From: a virus
IMG/VR virus record: IMGVR_UViG_3300034101_003366
Span: 1 to 26,779 of that record
Reading direction: 5' to 3' (one strand)
Length of the DNA stretch: 26,779 nucleotides
Of this stretch, positions 1 to 8,689 are shown one piece after another. Made by a program: the position numbers and the translations under genes. The notes beneath the pieces are model-generated. The model was not told where the DNA came from, did not search any database, and saw nothing but the letters and a program-made list of their open reading frames with translations. Numbering within the stretch: the first letter of the stretch is position 1; the number at the start of each line of letters is the position of its first letter.

Positions 1-1121
1 ATTTCGTCTGGGGTAATCTTATAACTTAGTCCGGTGCTAGTTCTAAAATATGTTACAAAACTTCCAACAGGGATGGCGGCAAAAGTACCGTCACCGAACA
101 CCAGATCAATTTGATCTCCTGCTCTTGTATTAACTTGATAGCTTTTTTGTGCTGCATTATTATTATAGATAATGTTGACTCCGTTAACACTGGGAATTTG
201 ATTCCACAATTGTCCGACATTGCCTAAGCTACCAATTTCATATAGCCAAACATCTGAATTATTAATATTATCAAAATTAATACTAGCTAAATTATTAGGC
301 AAACTTTCAGGAAACCTAAAAGTCTGCGTTTGTAAATTTCCCTGTTTAAAATAAAAGAAAAATCCTGTGTTATTACTAGCATTGCCTAGATTGTCATTTT
401 TATAAATTACATTAAGAGGTCTGCCCGGTGCAGGTGCTGCTTCATAGATATAACTTTCATCTACACTGGTGCCGCTGACAACTTCAAAGTTTAAGGCAGC
501 ATTTTCAATTTGCGTGTTGTATCCAAAAACTGGTAGTGTACCTGCGGGCAAATTTATATTATATTCTGCATTTAATACCCCAGCAATAGTAGTACTGTTG
601 GCAGGTTTACCTACTTGCTGATTGGTCGGCAAAGCTGCATTAATTATTGTGATAAACTGTTCATACCAATTGACATTTCCGTTATCGTTCCAGTTTACAA
701 TAAGATTAGTAAGATCGATCCCGTTGCTGTCTTGTAATCTTTCAGTGGTTTGTACACTGTCGAATTTTATAAAACCATTGGCCGTTTGATTACGTTTAGG
801 CACATAGCTAATTAATTTAGCTAATTTTAAAACACTGTCTCTGCGTTCTGCTGTATCAATAAAATTTTCACGAGCGTTTAAATCTGTACGAAATGCAAGA
901 CTCTGTCCTAAAAATGCAATAAGGTCAATTAATGCAACATATTCGCTGGATTCGATGAAATCGTTAAAATTTTCTGGATAGTATATGCGTAGATAATCCA
1001 GCATTGTTTTACGCAAAGTTTGAAAATCATAACTTTGAAAATCTGCGTTTCTGAAAGTTTCGTAAAGAATAGTCCAGTCTTGATTGACTAAAAGACTACT
1101 TTGTCTGGTTGTAAGTGCCAT
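1..1121 (-). CDS. 6: Baseplate wedge subunit gp6, N-terminal part (cut by window edge)
   Basis: Starts at the ATG at 1121 and stays open to base 1, giving 373 codons without a stop; T4 gp6 is about 660 residues, so the C-terminal part lies outside. The N-terminus carries the typical gp6 pattern: an N-x-DFQSYDFQTLRKTMLDY stretch near residue 27, YYPENFNDFIESSEY, then LIAFLGQSLAFRTDLNARE and DTAERRDSVLKLAKLISY. In T4, gp6 forms the dimeric inner ring that links the six wedges around the hub and triggers the baseplate's shape change. It is last in the minus-strand baseplate operon, after gp25 as in T4. The 45-base gap upstream holds an ATAAATA motif, and a purine-rich GAGGACAGG precedes the ATG. 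Identity is firm. Confidence 0.93.
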   Translation of the reverse strand, partial: MALTTRQSSLLVNQDWTILYETFRNADFQSYDFQTLRKTMLDYLRIYYPENFNDFIESSEYVALIDLIAFLGQSLAFRTDLNARENFIDTAERRDSVLKLAKLISYVPKRNQTANGFIKFDSVQTTERLQDSNGIDLTNLIVNWNDNGNVNWYEQFITIINAALPTNQQVGKPANSTTIAGVLNAEYNINLPAGTLPVFGYNTQIENAALNFEVVSGTSVDESYIYEAAPAPGRPLNVIYKNDNLGNASNNTGFFFYFKQGNLQTQTFRFPESLPNNLASINFDNINNSDVWLYEIGSLGNVGQLWNQIPSVNGVNIIYNNNAAQKSYQVNTRAGDQIDLVFGDGTFAAIPVGSFVTYFRTSTGLSYKITPDE

Positions 1122-1139
1122 GCCTGTCCTCGTTTTATG

Positions 1140-1146
1140 TATTTAT
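1140..1146 (-). promoter_or_regulatory. Candidate gp55-type late promoter before gp6
   Basis: The minus strand reads CAATAAATAC here, 18 bases before the gp6 ATG and inside the 45-base gap after gp25. T4 late promoters are a lone -10 box, TATAAATA, read by gp55-loaded polymerase. A transcript would start close to the ribosome-binding GAGG. The motif is short and the DNA AT-rich, so this rests on position and on repetition before other virion genes. Confidence 0.5.
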
Positions 1147-1166
1147 TGAGAACAAAATATGGTATT

Positions 1167-1544
1167 TTAAAGCATTGAATTATTTTGAATCATTTGCTGA
1201 TCAAACTGCACAGCCAATTTAGCAGTCTGATTTGTTTGGATATAAATCAGATCTAATTCTATTTGTAATCCTCTGTCATACTGAGTTACAATCACATTCT
1301 GGGCTGCAATCCTTGGATCGTTTGCAACAATACGTTTTATGTCCTGTATTATTGTAGTTTTACTTTCTTCATTTAGGGGTTCGAATAGCATATCCCATAT
1401 TATAGTACCAAATTCGGGATTCATTAACTTTTCGCCTTTGCGAATGTTAAAATGATTTTGTAGATCTCGTTTGACTAATTCAAAATCAGTCAATCGAAAT
1501 CTCTTGTTACTTTCTAATGTGCTGAATCCGTTGTATAATACCAT
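1167..1544 (-). CDS. 25: Baseplate wedge subunit gp25
   Basis: 125 residues, close to the 132 of T4 gp25. The family's core pattern is present: a basic KRDLQNHFNIRKGEKLMNPEFGT stretch split around residues 25-47, followed by IIWDMLFEPLNEE and a C-terminal beta-strand region ending in VQFDQQM. gp25-like proteins (related to GpW and type VI TssE) seat the sheath on the baseplate and form the wedge core with gp6 and gp53. It lies 8 bases downstream of the spike gene and 45 upstream of gp6, the same gp25-gp6 adjacency as T4. A GGTAAATAT sequence overlaps the preceding stop codon but is too close to the ATG to act as an ordinary promoter for this gene. Confidence 0.93.
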   Translation of the reverse strand: MVLYNGFSTLESNKRFRLTDFELVKRDLQNHFNIRKGEKLMNPEFGTIIWDMLFEPLNEESKTTIIQDIKRIVANDPRIAAQNVIVTQYDRGLQIELDLIYIQTNQTAKLAVQFDQQMIQNNSML

Positions 1545-1552
1545 AACTATAT

Positions 1553-3709
1553 TTACCCTGTGCTAGTTATATTAGAGCTTTCAACACTAGCTTGTATAAC
1601 GGGAACCTGTGTTTGACTGTATTTTCCTTGATTATAAAAAGCAGAAGCAGTTCTGCCATTATCGTCGGCTGTAGGTTGCCCTGTTTTATACCAGTTAGTT
1701 GCAGCAGCAGATCCGACTAAATGGGCAGCACTAACAATGCCTGCAACATCGTCTACGGAGCTGTTTGCTGCGATAATACCATTTTTTTGTAATCTTGCAT
1801 AGTTCTCTTTAGTATAGTTATACATTGCCTTTTCTTGAATGGTTCCATTTTCTCTGAATGAATCCGAGCTCGAAATACCATCTTTTCCAGTCCAATTGTT
1901 GGGATTATTCAATGCTTCTGCTGTCTGCGGCGTTCCGGCCTTAATATATCCTAACTCTTGCAGTGCAAGAGACCCCAATTGATACTTGCCTTGATACCCT
2001 GCGTCATTTTGTGCTTGATAAGACCCGCCGCTTTCACTGTGTCCAATTTGTGCCATAACAGCTCTGAGTTGATTTTTATCTAATACGCCCATACTATCAA
2101 TGGGCTCGGGCTGAGCAATAAAAATTCCAGCTGGTGCTGCTCCTGTTAAGTTTTCAGTAGCTGCTTGAGTTGGCCCTACATCAGTGATGTCGGTTGGAGG
2201 ATTAATAGGATCTCCCAAAACATCTTTTGGCAAGCTAGCCACTGTTTCTCTTTGACTCTGAAATACTGCTGCTGCATCACCTCTGATGTATGGTTCGTGA
2301 GTTGGTACTTTATAATTTGTAGAAATTAAAGAATTTTGTTGCGCGAACCAAATACCTGGATTAGCAACTTTAGCATCGGGTAATTGATATAAGTTTATCC
2401 TACTGGGCGGATTTATTTCTGCGCCACCACCACCACCATTTAATGCTATCGCAGCACCGTTGACTGCAATAGAGCCACCTGCTCGTATACCCATAGATTG
2501 TTGGGCAACTAAAGACAATCCAGAGCCGCTTCTTAGTTGTGCTTGTTTACCATAAAGATTTAATGCAGTTTCTGCACTAGCTTGGACTAATTGTCCTGCC
2601 ATTTTAACACTGCCCACTGCTTGCATATTAATATTACGACCTGCAAAGAAGCTAATATTACTATCACTGTGCATCATAATATTACCCTGAGTACGTAAAG
2701 CAAAATCTTTTGCACCGTAGACTAAAATGTCTCCTTCTTTGGTAAGTTCTATCCATGCAGTTCCGTTAGAATTTGCAACATATATAAAACCTTCAGTGTC
2801 GTTTAACATTATCTGATGGCCCATTGCTGTTTTTAATCTTACCAAATTATCTTTACCTAATAGATCCCCGTCGTCCATGACAAGACTATGGCCGCCCACT
2901 CTTGTTGTAACATTGTATGTCGCGGGATTAAATTCCCCTGACACCAATTTTTGTGCGATATTAGGATCTGTTGCTGGATCTTGATTGCCAAAAGGTCTGC
3001 CAGGTGTACTAAATCCAAATACTGTACTCACTGGATCGCGTTGACTACTGCTACTAATAGCTCCACGAACATTATCACTATCTAGTCCCTGTACAATCAA
3101 TCTAATTGTTTGCGGAATATGTAGTGGTTTTTGTAAGTTAGGAAGAAAACTTGATTTGCCGTAAACATCTGCACTTTCCACTGTTTCTGCTACAGGATAA
3201 AATTTTCCCGGTAATAAGTAAGGGCCTAGTCCTGATTCAGAAATGCTTTCTTGAGAAATATAACTAAGTTCTACTGAACCAATTGCCGGAGTCATATTTC
3301 TTGTAATCGAAGAATTCACGCACGCAAACCAATACCCTTCTTGGCTTCCTGGAACAAAACAACACAAGACTTCTGTTCCAATATCCGGCGGACTCATATA
3401 AAATCCGTAACTCTGGGTCGAATCTGCAAAAGTATTTTGATTTGACTTAGGTTGTGTGTATTCTCCTAATCTACTAGATGTGCTGCCCAAAAAAGGGCTG
3501 GCATATGATACTAGTTTCCACGCCGACGCAAGATCGGGATTTGCGCCGCCAAACTGTGGTATAAACACTTGCAGTCTCCCTGACCTGGTGTTAGTGTCGA
3601 TGGCTTTTACTTTTCCGATATATATTCCGCTGGGTTGCGGAATATCAATTTTTGTAGTATCGATGAATGTAGGGTGTTTTGTACCTAAGTATGGTTGATT
3701 GTATGACAT
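1553..3709 (-). CDS. 5: Baseplate central spike, gp5-like, with C-terminal muramidase-like domain
   Basis: 718 residues. An OB-fold-like N-terminus begins near residue 28 (GIYIGKVKAIDTN, then LQVFIPQFGG). The middle, roughly 270-430, has the repetitive short beta strands of a VgrG/gp5 needle: LNDTEGFIYVANSNGTAW, WIELTKEGDILVYG, then runs of A/G/S/Q alternating with aliphatics, ending in a glycine patch. Residues about 545-700 resemble a lytic transglycosylase or lysozyme: HSESGG with candidate catalytic Glu559, then GYQGKYQLG and a helical tail. The expected role is piercing the outer membrane and clearing peptidoglycan. In T4 gp5 the lysozyme sits between the OB fold and the needle; here it follows the needle. 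Its start is 3 bases after the 929-residue hub gene. The spike call is secure, the enzyme class less so. Confidence 0.82.
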   Translation of the reverse strand: MSYNQPYLGTKHPTFIDTTKIDIPQPSGIYIGKVKAIDTNTRSGRLQVFIPQFGGANPDLASAWKLVSYASPFLGSTSSRLGEYTQPKSNQNTFADSTQSYGFYMSPPDIGTEVLCCFVPGSQEGYWFACVNSSITRNMTPAIGSVELSYISQESISESGLGPYLLPGKFYPVAETVESADVYGKSSFLPNLQKPLHIPQTIRLIVQGLDSDNVRGAISSSSQRDPVSTVFGFSTPGRPFGNQDPATDPNIAQKLVSGEFNPATYNVTTRVGGHSLVMDDGDLLGKDNLVRLKTAMGHQIMLNDTEGFIYVANSNGTAWIELTKEGDILVYGAKDFALRTQGNIMMHSDSNISFFAGRNINMQAVGSVKMAGQLVQASAETALNLYGKQAQLRSGSGLSLVAQQSMGIRAGGSIAVNGAAIALNGGGGGAEINPPSRINLYQLPDAKVANPGIWFAQQNSLISTNYKVPTHEPYIRGDAAAVFQSQRETVASLPKDVLGDPINPPTDITDVGPTQAATENLTGAAPAGIFIAQPEPIDSMGVLDKNQLRAVMAQIGHSESGGSYQAQNDAGYQGKYQLGSLALQELGYIKAGTPQTAEALNNPNNWTGKDGISSSDSFRENGTIQEKAMYNYTKENYARLQKNGIIAANSSVDDVAGIVSAAHLVGSAAATNWYKTGQPTADDNGRTASAFYNQGKYSQTQVPVIQASVESSNITSTG

Positions 3710-3712
3710 AAT

Positions 3713-6502
3713 TTAAATGAAATTAGTAAAGTCGCCGAATTCTAAATCGCCCAAACTTGCAAATGCTGCGGTCACATCAACATCTGTCACTCCAACATCC
3801 AAACTAATAAAATCGTTGATTGCAATTTGTTCCGCTGCGCTGGCCAATCCTGCGTATTGAAAATCTCCAATGGAATCAAAACTAGTATTGTAGTCTGTGC
3901 CTAATGCGCCTAAAGCCGTCGGACTCTTAAGCGCATCACTAATTCCAGTTGTTATTTTATCTACTGCAATATTTAATCCTCGGCCAACAACGTTATTAAT
4001 TAAAGATCCTGCTACTTGTGCGCCCAGTGCTTGAAGGAAGCTTCCACCTTGACCGTTAGCCAAAGCAGCAGCTCCTGCTACTGCAAGATTTACTGCTGCT
4101 GAAGAATTAATAGCTGGAATTAAAGAAGAAATATTAGTTCTCGGACCTGCAAATCTGATTGCTGTGTTCACTGTCGGAGTTAGCGCATTTGACAATGCAG
4201 TTTCTGTTCTTTGTGCAGCGGAAGAAGGAACCAATGGCTTTCCTTCTTGATCATACAATAGTTTTGCTAAAGTTAGTGATTGTTCAAATTTTCCATTAGA
4301 AAAAGAATTGTCAACAGTAATTATTTTATAAACTCCGCTAAATTCGCTGTATCTATATCTACTAGATGCTACGTCTGCTATACCTTTAATTTCGTCATAG
4401 TCCACTGGACTTTGAAAATTTACAAATACATATAGCTCTCCGCCGTCCATGTATAAACTACTACCCGAACTGTTATTTAAAAATTGACCTGATGGAGCCC
4501 CCAATCCTTGTCCCATGAATAAATCATCTTGTTTAATAAATTGCGGATCTCCTACAATTTTTAAATTTAATGTTATCATGTCTCCTTTGGCCCCTAGCAT
4601 CAAAGATCTCTGCAGATCTCCTGCGTCTGCAGATGCCTGTGGTAGTCCACCAGCTCTCATAGTTGTCGCAACATTGTCGCTGACTAGTGCTATAGAAGTT
4701 GGTGCAACATTCTCTTGTGGTCTTTCTTCAGTATTGGGATTAGGATAAGCATCAGCATTGGGTCTAATGGGAGTTCCTGTTTGTGATTGTGTGCTTTTTG
4801 TACGATTTGTGGACATCTCTACTAGATATAAAGTGTTAAAATCTATTTGTAAATCGATTACGTCTTTATTTTTTCCTGTAAAAATATAATCATATTTTTT
4901 TACAAATCCAGGCACACGACCTTTGGGATAAAATGGGTGTTTAGCAGATAAGTTATATGGCTTTACATAAAATACAATGTCCATACCATATCTGTTTTGT
5001 GTTGGATCATACTCTCTAATAGAGATACTAGGAATAATTCTAAACCATTTTAGCCACGTGATGGTATTAGGGTTTCCACCTGACAGAATACTGTCCCGTT
5101 GTTGTTGTGTTATTGTTGGGTCTTTTAACTGTTCACTTATATATGCACTGTTTCTAACTGCCCAATCAATCATTCTGTCAATGGTAGTACCTGCAGGAAT
5201 ATTTACGGTTGCCCCATCAAATCGAAGCCCCCCTTTGGCAGCGCCCGATGCTGCCTGAATTTGTGATCTTTGTGCAGCAGTTGACGTTCCGCTGGCTGGA
5301 GCTCCAGCTGCATTAACAGGACCTGTATATAATTTACTGTTGCCTATTTTTGCATCAAATACAACCCTAACAGTGTTGACTATAGATATTTGTTTTTGTG
5401 CTTTTAATGAACTAAAATAACTATTGATAGCGGCGCAGAATCCAGTTATTCCAAAACTTGAATATTCATTGTTTAATTGACTGGTCAAATCGCCTATTCG
5501 GGCCCGGGTGTCAGCCACAATGCTGGCATCAAATGGATCGCTGGACGCGGATGCTGCAAATGGTCTAAGTTCTGTATTAAGGCTTGTAATTTGTCTTTCA
5601 AGATTTGCTCTACTGGCAAGTTTTGCAGAAAATTCGTTGTCGCTGGCTGATACTTCAGCCGGACCACCAAATACTTGACTGACTGTGGTGGCTGTAACTG
5701 TGGTGCTAACAGGTAAGCTTACATGTGTTTGATTAAATGCCTGATGATTAAATGGCACTGCATCAATTTGATATTCTGTGCCTTTTGATGTTAATTTAGA
5801 CTTGATATTAGTTATCCTAATAGGAATAAATTTTGAATGTTCTTTGAGCGGCCCGGGTAGATCTCCGTCGACACTGCCAAAGAAATCAATTTGTAACATG
5901 TAAGGCATTTGCAAATAACTTCCTACTCCTTGATTAACTCTGTTTGCAGCATCCAACATTCTATTAATTAGTGTAAACCCCAATGGCTCGATAATTGTAA
6001 AACTACATTCAATTAAGTTACTGTTTCTATTTCTGGAAGTAGTATTAACTATGGTCTTTACTTTTAAGTTTTCGAAATAAAAATCTTCTTCAAATGCTGG
6101 ATCTCGTCTGAAAGTTGCACCGTATCTTCCTGCACTACTGATTAAAACATTTTGCGGTACATACTTTTTTTGTAATGAACTGTCTCTGCTGACCAAATTA
6201 TTGTAGTTTTGTATTCCCATTAAATGCAGACTCAGACAATAAGTGTAAGAATCATATTCTAACAATGGGTTATCAACTACACCTTGTCTGGTATTAGAAC
6301 CTATAAAAGCAGTAGTGCCAAATATTGCACGGCCTTCTGCATTACGTATTTGCGCCAACTCATTTTCGTTGGCTGCATCTATTGCTTCATCACCCACAGC
6401 TGGAATTAGATCTATTGCAGGAGTGGCAATATTTTGTCTTTCATTTAAGGAAATAGCAACAGCCGATGCATTGATGACCGTAGAATCTAAAGGATTTATC
6501 AT
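3713..6502 (-). CDS. Large baseplate hub candidate (gp27-position protein)
   Basis: 929 residues, with no close T4 match I can name. The first third looks like a folded beta-rich virion domain (FIPIRITNIKSKLTSKG, VPFNHQAFNQTHVSLP). A likely helical linker lies near 290-345, and a second beta domain near 490-560 contains MDIVFYVKPYNLSAKHPF. The C-terminal 150 residues are rich in Ala, Gly and Ser. It sits directly upstream of the gp5-like spike, where hub proteins of the gp27/gpD class are often found, so I infer it is the trimeric hub carrying the spike; T4 gp27 is only 391 residues. The start is supported by AGGA about 7 bases before the ATG and a 4-base gap to the gp53-like gene. A structural role is likely; gp27 equivalence is inference. 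Confidence 0.55.
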   Translation of the reverse strand: MINPLDSTVINASAVAISLNERQNIATPAIDLIPAVGDEAIDAANENELAQIRNAEGRAIFGTTAFIGSNTRQGVVDNPLLEYDSYTYCLSLHLMGIQNYNNLVSRDSSLQKKYVPQNVLISSAGRYGATFRRDPAFEEDFYFENLKVKTIVNTTSRNRNSNLIECSFTIIEPLGFTLINRMLDAANRVNQGVGSYLQMPYMLQIDFFGSVDGDLPGPLKEHSKFIPIRITNIKSKLTSKGTEYQIDAVPFNHQAFNQTHVSLPVSTTVTATTVSQVFGGPAEVSASDNEFSAKLASRANLERQITSLNTELRPFAASASSDPFDASIVADTRARIGDLTSQLNNEYSSFGITGFCAAINSYFSSLKAQKQISIVNTVRVVFDAKIGNSKLYTGPVNAAGAPASGTSTAAQRSQIQAASGAAKGGLRFDGATVNIPAGTTIDRMIDWAVRNSAYISEQLKDPTITQQQRDSILSGGNPNTITWLKWFRIIPSISIREYDPTQNRYGMDIVFYVKPYNLSAKHPFYPKGRVPGFVKKYDYIFTGKNKDVIDLQIDFNTLYLVEMSTNRTKSTQSQTGTPIRPNADAYPNPNTEERPQENVAPTSIALVSDNVATTMRAGGLPQASADAGDLQRSLMLGAKGDMITLNLKIVGDPQFIKQDDLFMGQGLGAPSGQFLNNSSGSSLYMDGGELYVFVNFQSPVDYDEIKGIADVASSRYRYSEFSGVYKIITVDNSFSNGKFEQSLTLAKLLYDQEGKPLVPSSAAQRTETALSNALTPTVNTAIRFAGPRTNISSLIPAINSSAAVNLAVAGAAALANGQGGSFLQALGAQVAGSLINNVVGRGLNIAVDKITTGISDALKSPTALGALGTDYNTSFDSIGDFQYAGLASAAEQIAINDFISLDVGVTDVDVTAAFASLGDLEFGDFTNFI

Positions 6503-6506
6503 CTTA

Positions 6507-6809
6507 TTATCCTATTGCGCTGGTTATTGCAGCTTTCTTAGGCAAAAATATTCTATTGCCTATTTTCATATCGAAGATAGGATCTTTAATAGTGTTAGGA
6601 TTGCGTAGTGCAAACACCCACCAAAGTCCAGTATCTTGATAAAGGTCGTATGCTAATAAATCTGGCCTATACTGATATGTTCTGTTTATTGCAAACAACA
6701 CATCGTCGGGATTCTTGGGTATTACTGGAAAATTAGCAAGATCTAAAAAGTCTCCGTAAAAAGGTGTTTTAGAATATAAGCTATTTTGAGCATATTGAAT
6801 TTCAGCCAT
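6507..6809 (-). CDS. 53: gp53-like baseplate wedge protein (LysM-like)
   Basis: 100 residues. After a short N-terminal arm it has the pattern YQYRPDLLAYDLYQDTGLWW, then VFALRNPNTIKDPIFDMKIG and IFLP at the end. This is the signature of phage gp53/LysM-like baseplate proteins: an N-terminal 'yr.dlLAy.lYGd..lWWv...rNp' segment and a final 'G..i.iP'. T4 gp53 is 196 residues, so this is a reduced form. gp53 completes the inner wedge with gp6 and gp25. Its ATG overlaps the stop of the upstream gene by one base (TAATG), indicating translational coupling. Identity is good; the LysM-like comparison is by sequence pattern only. Confidence 0.75.
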   Translation of the reverse strand: MAEIQYAQNSLYSKTPFYGDFLDLANFPVIPKNPDDVLFAINRTYQYRPDLLAYDLYQDTGLWWVFALRNPNTIKDPIFDMKIGNRIFLPKKAAITSAIG

Positions 6810-7696
6810 TATAGGAAACCTCCGATAGGTGAATTACCATTTTGTATTAGAGCACCTCGCGAGAATCTATCTAGTGTAAAGTTTCTAGAAATATTTTGTT
6901 TGCTGTATACAGGTTGTAAAGTAATGTTCACCGTGCTACTTGTTGGCAGTCGGACTGGGCCTCCTATATTTTGTGTAGGCGAACCTATCACCGTGCCTGA
7001 CATAGATGCGCCAACTGGAATGGCAACATAATCCACTTCCCCTGGCATAGTATGACTGAATGCCGTTACCACACAAGGAACATGAGGAAGATATGCTGCC
7101 CCAAATCCATCTAAAAATACCAGCGGAGGAGGACTACCTGCATTTTGATCTGCACCAAAAAACATCTTAGTAACAGTTCTAAAAAAATGTATTACAGCCA
7201 TTAGATACAAACCTTCTTTGATATTCTGCACTGTAAATTCTCCGGCTATATTAATAGCAGCAACTTCGCTGCCTTCATAAGAATAACTGGAGTAATTGCT
7301 ATGCGTCAATGAAGTAGAGCCATATCTTGCATTGTGGGTCACAGTTAAGGTTGGGGTATATGGAAAAATTACCCCGCTGGTTTCTGCTAGTGGACGTAGA
7401 ATGACACTATCTGCCCTGTTGTAAAATAAATCAGCAGTGGGTCTTGCCATACTAATTCGCACTCGCCAATCATCTTCTGGTTTTATAGGCGACCCGTCTG
7501 TACCATTAAAATTGATGTTAAATACACTGCCGGCGGCGTCTGCTAGTAATCCAGTGGCCCCAGGTGTTAAGCCAGAATTTGATAATCGGGCACCGCTGGT
7601 AGATGCTGCTCCAGTGGAACCTAACGGTGGATTACTTCCGTACAATGAATTCTGGTTAGAACCGTCCCCTGCAAAATTAGAAGTGTTATATGACAT
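6809..7696 (-). CDS. Baseplate tail-tube junction protein (gp48/gp54-like)
   Basis: 295 residues. After a Gly/Ser/Asn-rich first 55 residues comes a conserved-looking core: FPYTPTLTVTHNARYG, THSNYSSYSYEGSE, INIAGEFTVQNIKEGLY, IHFFRTVTKMFFG, SPPPLVFLDGFG and PGEVDYVAIPVG. The order 'IHF.R..TKM.FG' then 'PPP' then 'DYV' matches the tube-cap/tube-initiator proteins of T4-like phages; T4 gp48 and gp54 have 364 and 320 residues. Such proteins top the hub and nucleate tail-tube polymerisation. It is the first gene of the minus-strand baseplate operon, with a GATAAATAT late-type motif just upstream. I cannot decide between gp48 and gp54. Confidence 0.65.
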   Translation of the reverse strand: MSYNTSNFAGDGSNQNSLYGSNPPLGSTGAASTSGARLSNSGLTPGATGLLADAAGSVFNINFNGTDGSPIKPEDDWRVRISMARPTADLFYNRADSVILRPLAETSGVIFPYTPTLTVTHNARYGSTSLTHSNYSSYSYEGSEVAAINIAGEFTVQNIKEGLYLMAVIHFFRTVTKMFFGADQNAGSPPPLVFLDGFGAAYLPHVPCVVTAFSHTMPGEVDYVAIPVGASMSGTVIGSPTQNIGGPVRLPTSSTVNITLQPVYSKQNISRNFTLDRFSRGALIQNGNSPIGGFL

Positions 7697-7713
7697 TTTT
7701 TACCTGTTTTAGA

Positions 7714-7720
7714 TATTTAT
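7714..7720 (-). promoter_or_regulatory. Candidate late promoter of the baseplate operon
   Basis: The minus strand reads CGATAAATATC, with its 3' end 17 bases before the ATG at 7696, inside the 111-base divergent gap. It fits the T4 late -10 box TATAAATA in seven of eight positions. An AGG lies between it and the start codon. It would drive the operon from the tube-cap gene through gp6. Confidence 0.55.
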
Positions 7721-7751
7721 CGAACCAAAAATAGTAGCTTATTATTAAAAG

Positions 7752-7780
7752 TTGACATTGCTTGCTTAACATGTTAGTAT
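7752..7780 (+). promoter_or_regulatory. Near-consensus sigma70 promoter for gp55
   Basis: A perfect -35 box TTGACA (7752-7757), a 17-base spacer, then TAGTAT (7775-7780, one mismatch to TATAAT) preceded by TGT, an extended -10. Predicted transcription start is about 7786-7788. It points into the gp55 operon and away from the minus-strand baseplate genes. It is the best host-type promoter I found in the window. Confidence 0.8.
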
Positions 7781-7807
7781 GCGCTAACCGTGAATTTAAA
7801 GGACAAA

Positions 7808-8689
7808 ATGAAATCAAACTACTTAAATAATAAAGATATTCTTAAAGAGATACACAAAAGCAAAAATTCATACTGCTCATTTATTAGCCCAGACGTTGCA
7901 GATTATGATATGATTCTGCCAGACGTTAAGAAAATTAACAAAAAAAATATCTTAGATGCTCGTAAGTTAAGAGCAGAAAGATTAAGTAAATTGGCACACG
8001 AAGCTGCCGTGGCAGCCACTGGAGAAAAGCAAAAAGCTGATCAATTTGAAATCAAATATACTAAAATTCCCCAAACTGAAGTAGTCTTTCGAATTATGAC
8101 ATGGGAACACATACCACTAGATGACGTTAAAACTAAAAAAGCCAAAGACGCAGCCAAAGAATTATTCGACGACGAAGACGAAACTTCTCATACTGAATAC
8201 GATGAAGATGATCCTAAACACAACAAATACGTTAAAGTTAACTTCCCGCCGTTTTTTCATTACAAAGTAGATGAAGAAGGCAACCCTATTCTAGTAGGCA
8301 AAAGTCATTGGTCGGGAGAATTAGATACTGGTTCGTTTAATAGAGATCACGGAGCAATGACTAACAAACTAGCTCACATGTTTATGAAACTGTGTGAACG
8401 TTATGCAACTAGAAGTAATTGGAGAGGTTATACTTATAACGACGAAATGAGAAGTCAAGCCTTGCTACAGCTCAGCCAAATTGGACTTCAATTCGACGAA
8501 TCGAAATCACAGAACCCTTTTGCTTATTATACTGCCGCTATCACTAATAGCTTCACTCGTGTGCTAAACATCGAAAAACGCAATCAAAACTTACGTGACG
8601 ACATTTTAGAAATGAACAATCTCAATCCAAGCTACACTAGACAAGGATTGAGTTCTGGTGGAGGAGGCTCTAACTTTTACGATGAGTAA
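7808..8689 (+). CDS. 55: Late transcription sigma factor gp55
   Basis: 293 residues from the ATG at 7808. The diagnostic part is near the C-terminus: from N236, NPFAYYTAAITNSFTRVLN followed by IEKRNQNLRDDILEMN, the conserved block of T4-family gp55 sigma factors. A basic and acidic N-terminal region precedes it, with a Asp/Glu cluster around residues 115-138. gp55 binds host core RNA polymerase and recognises the single late promoter box. This protein is longer than T4 gp55 (185 residues). The start was chosen because AAGGA lies 4 bases upstream of 7808 and because the alternative in-frame GTG at 7790 would fall at the predicted transcription start. It is followed by an 8-base overlap with the next gene. 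Confidence 0.85.
   Translation: MKSNYLNNKDILKEIHKSKNSYCSFISPDVADYDMILPDVKKINKKNILDARKLRAERLSKLAHEAAVAATGEKQKADQFEIKYTKIPQTEVVFRIMTWEHIPLDDVKTKKAKDAAKELFDDEDETSHTEYDEDDPKHNKYVKVNFPPFFHYKVDEEGNPILVGKSHWSGELDTGSFNRDHGAMTNKLAHMFMKLCERYATRSNWRGYTYNDEMRSQALLQLSQIGLQFDESKSQNPFAYYTAAITNSFTRVLNIEKRNQNLRDDILEMNNLNPSYTRQGLSSGGGGSNFYDE

Noticed and set aside
7790-7807. GTG start for gp55
   Set aside because: It coincides with the predicted transcription start and lacks a ribosome-binding site; the ATG at 7808 has AAGGA.
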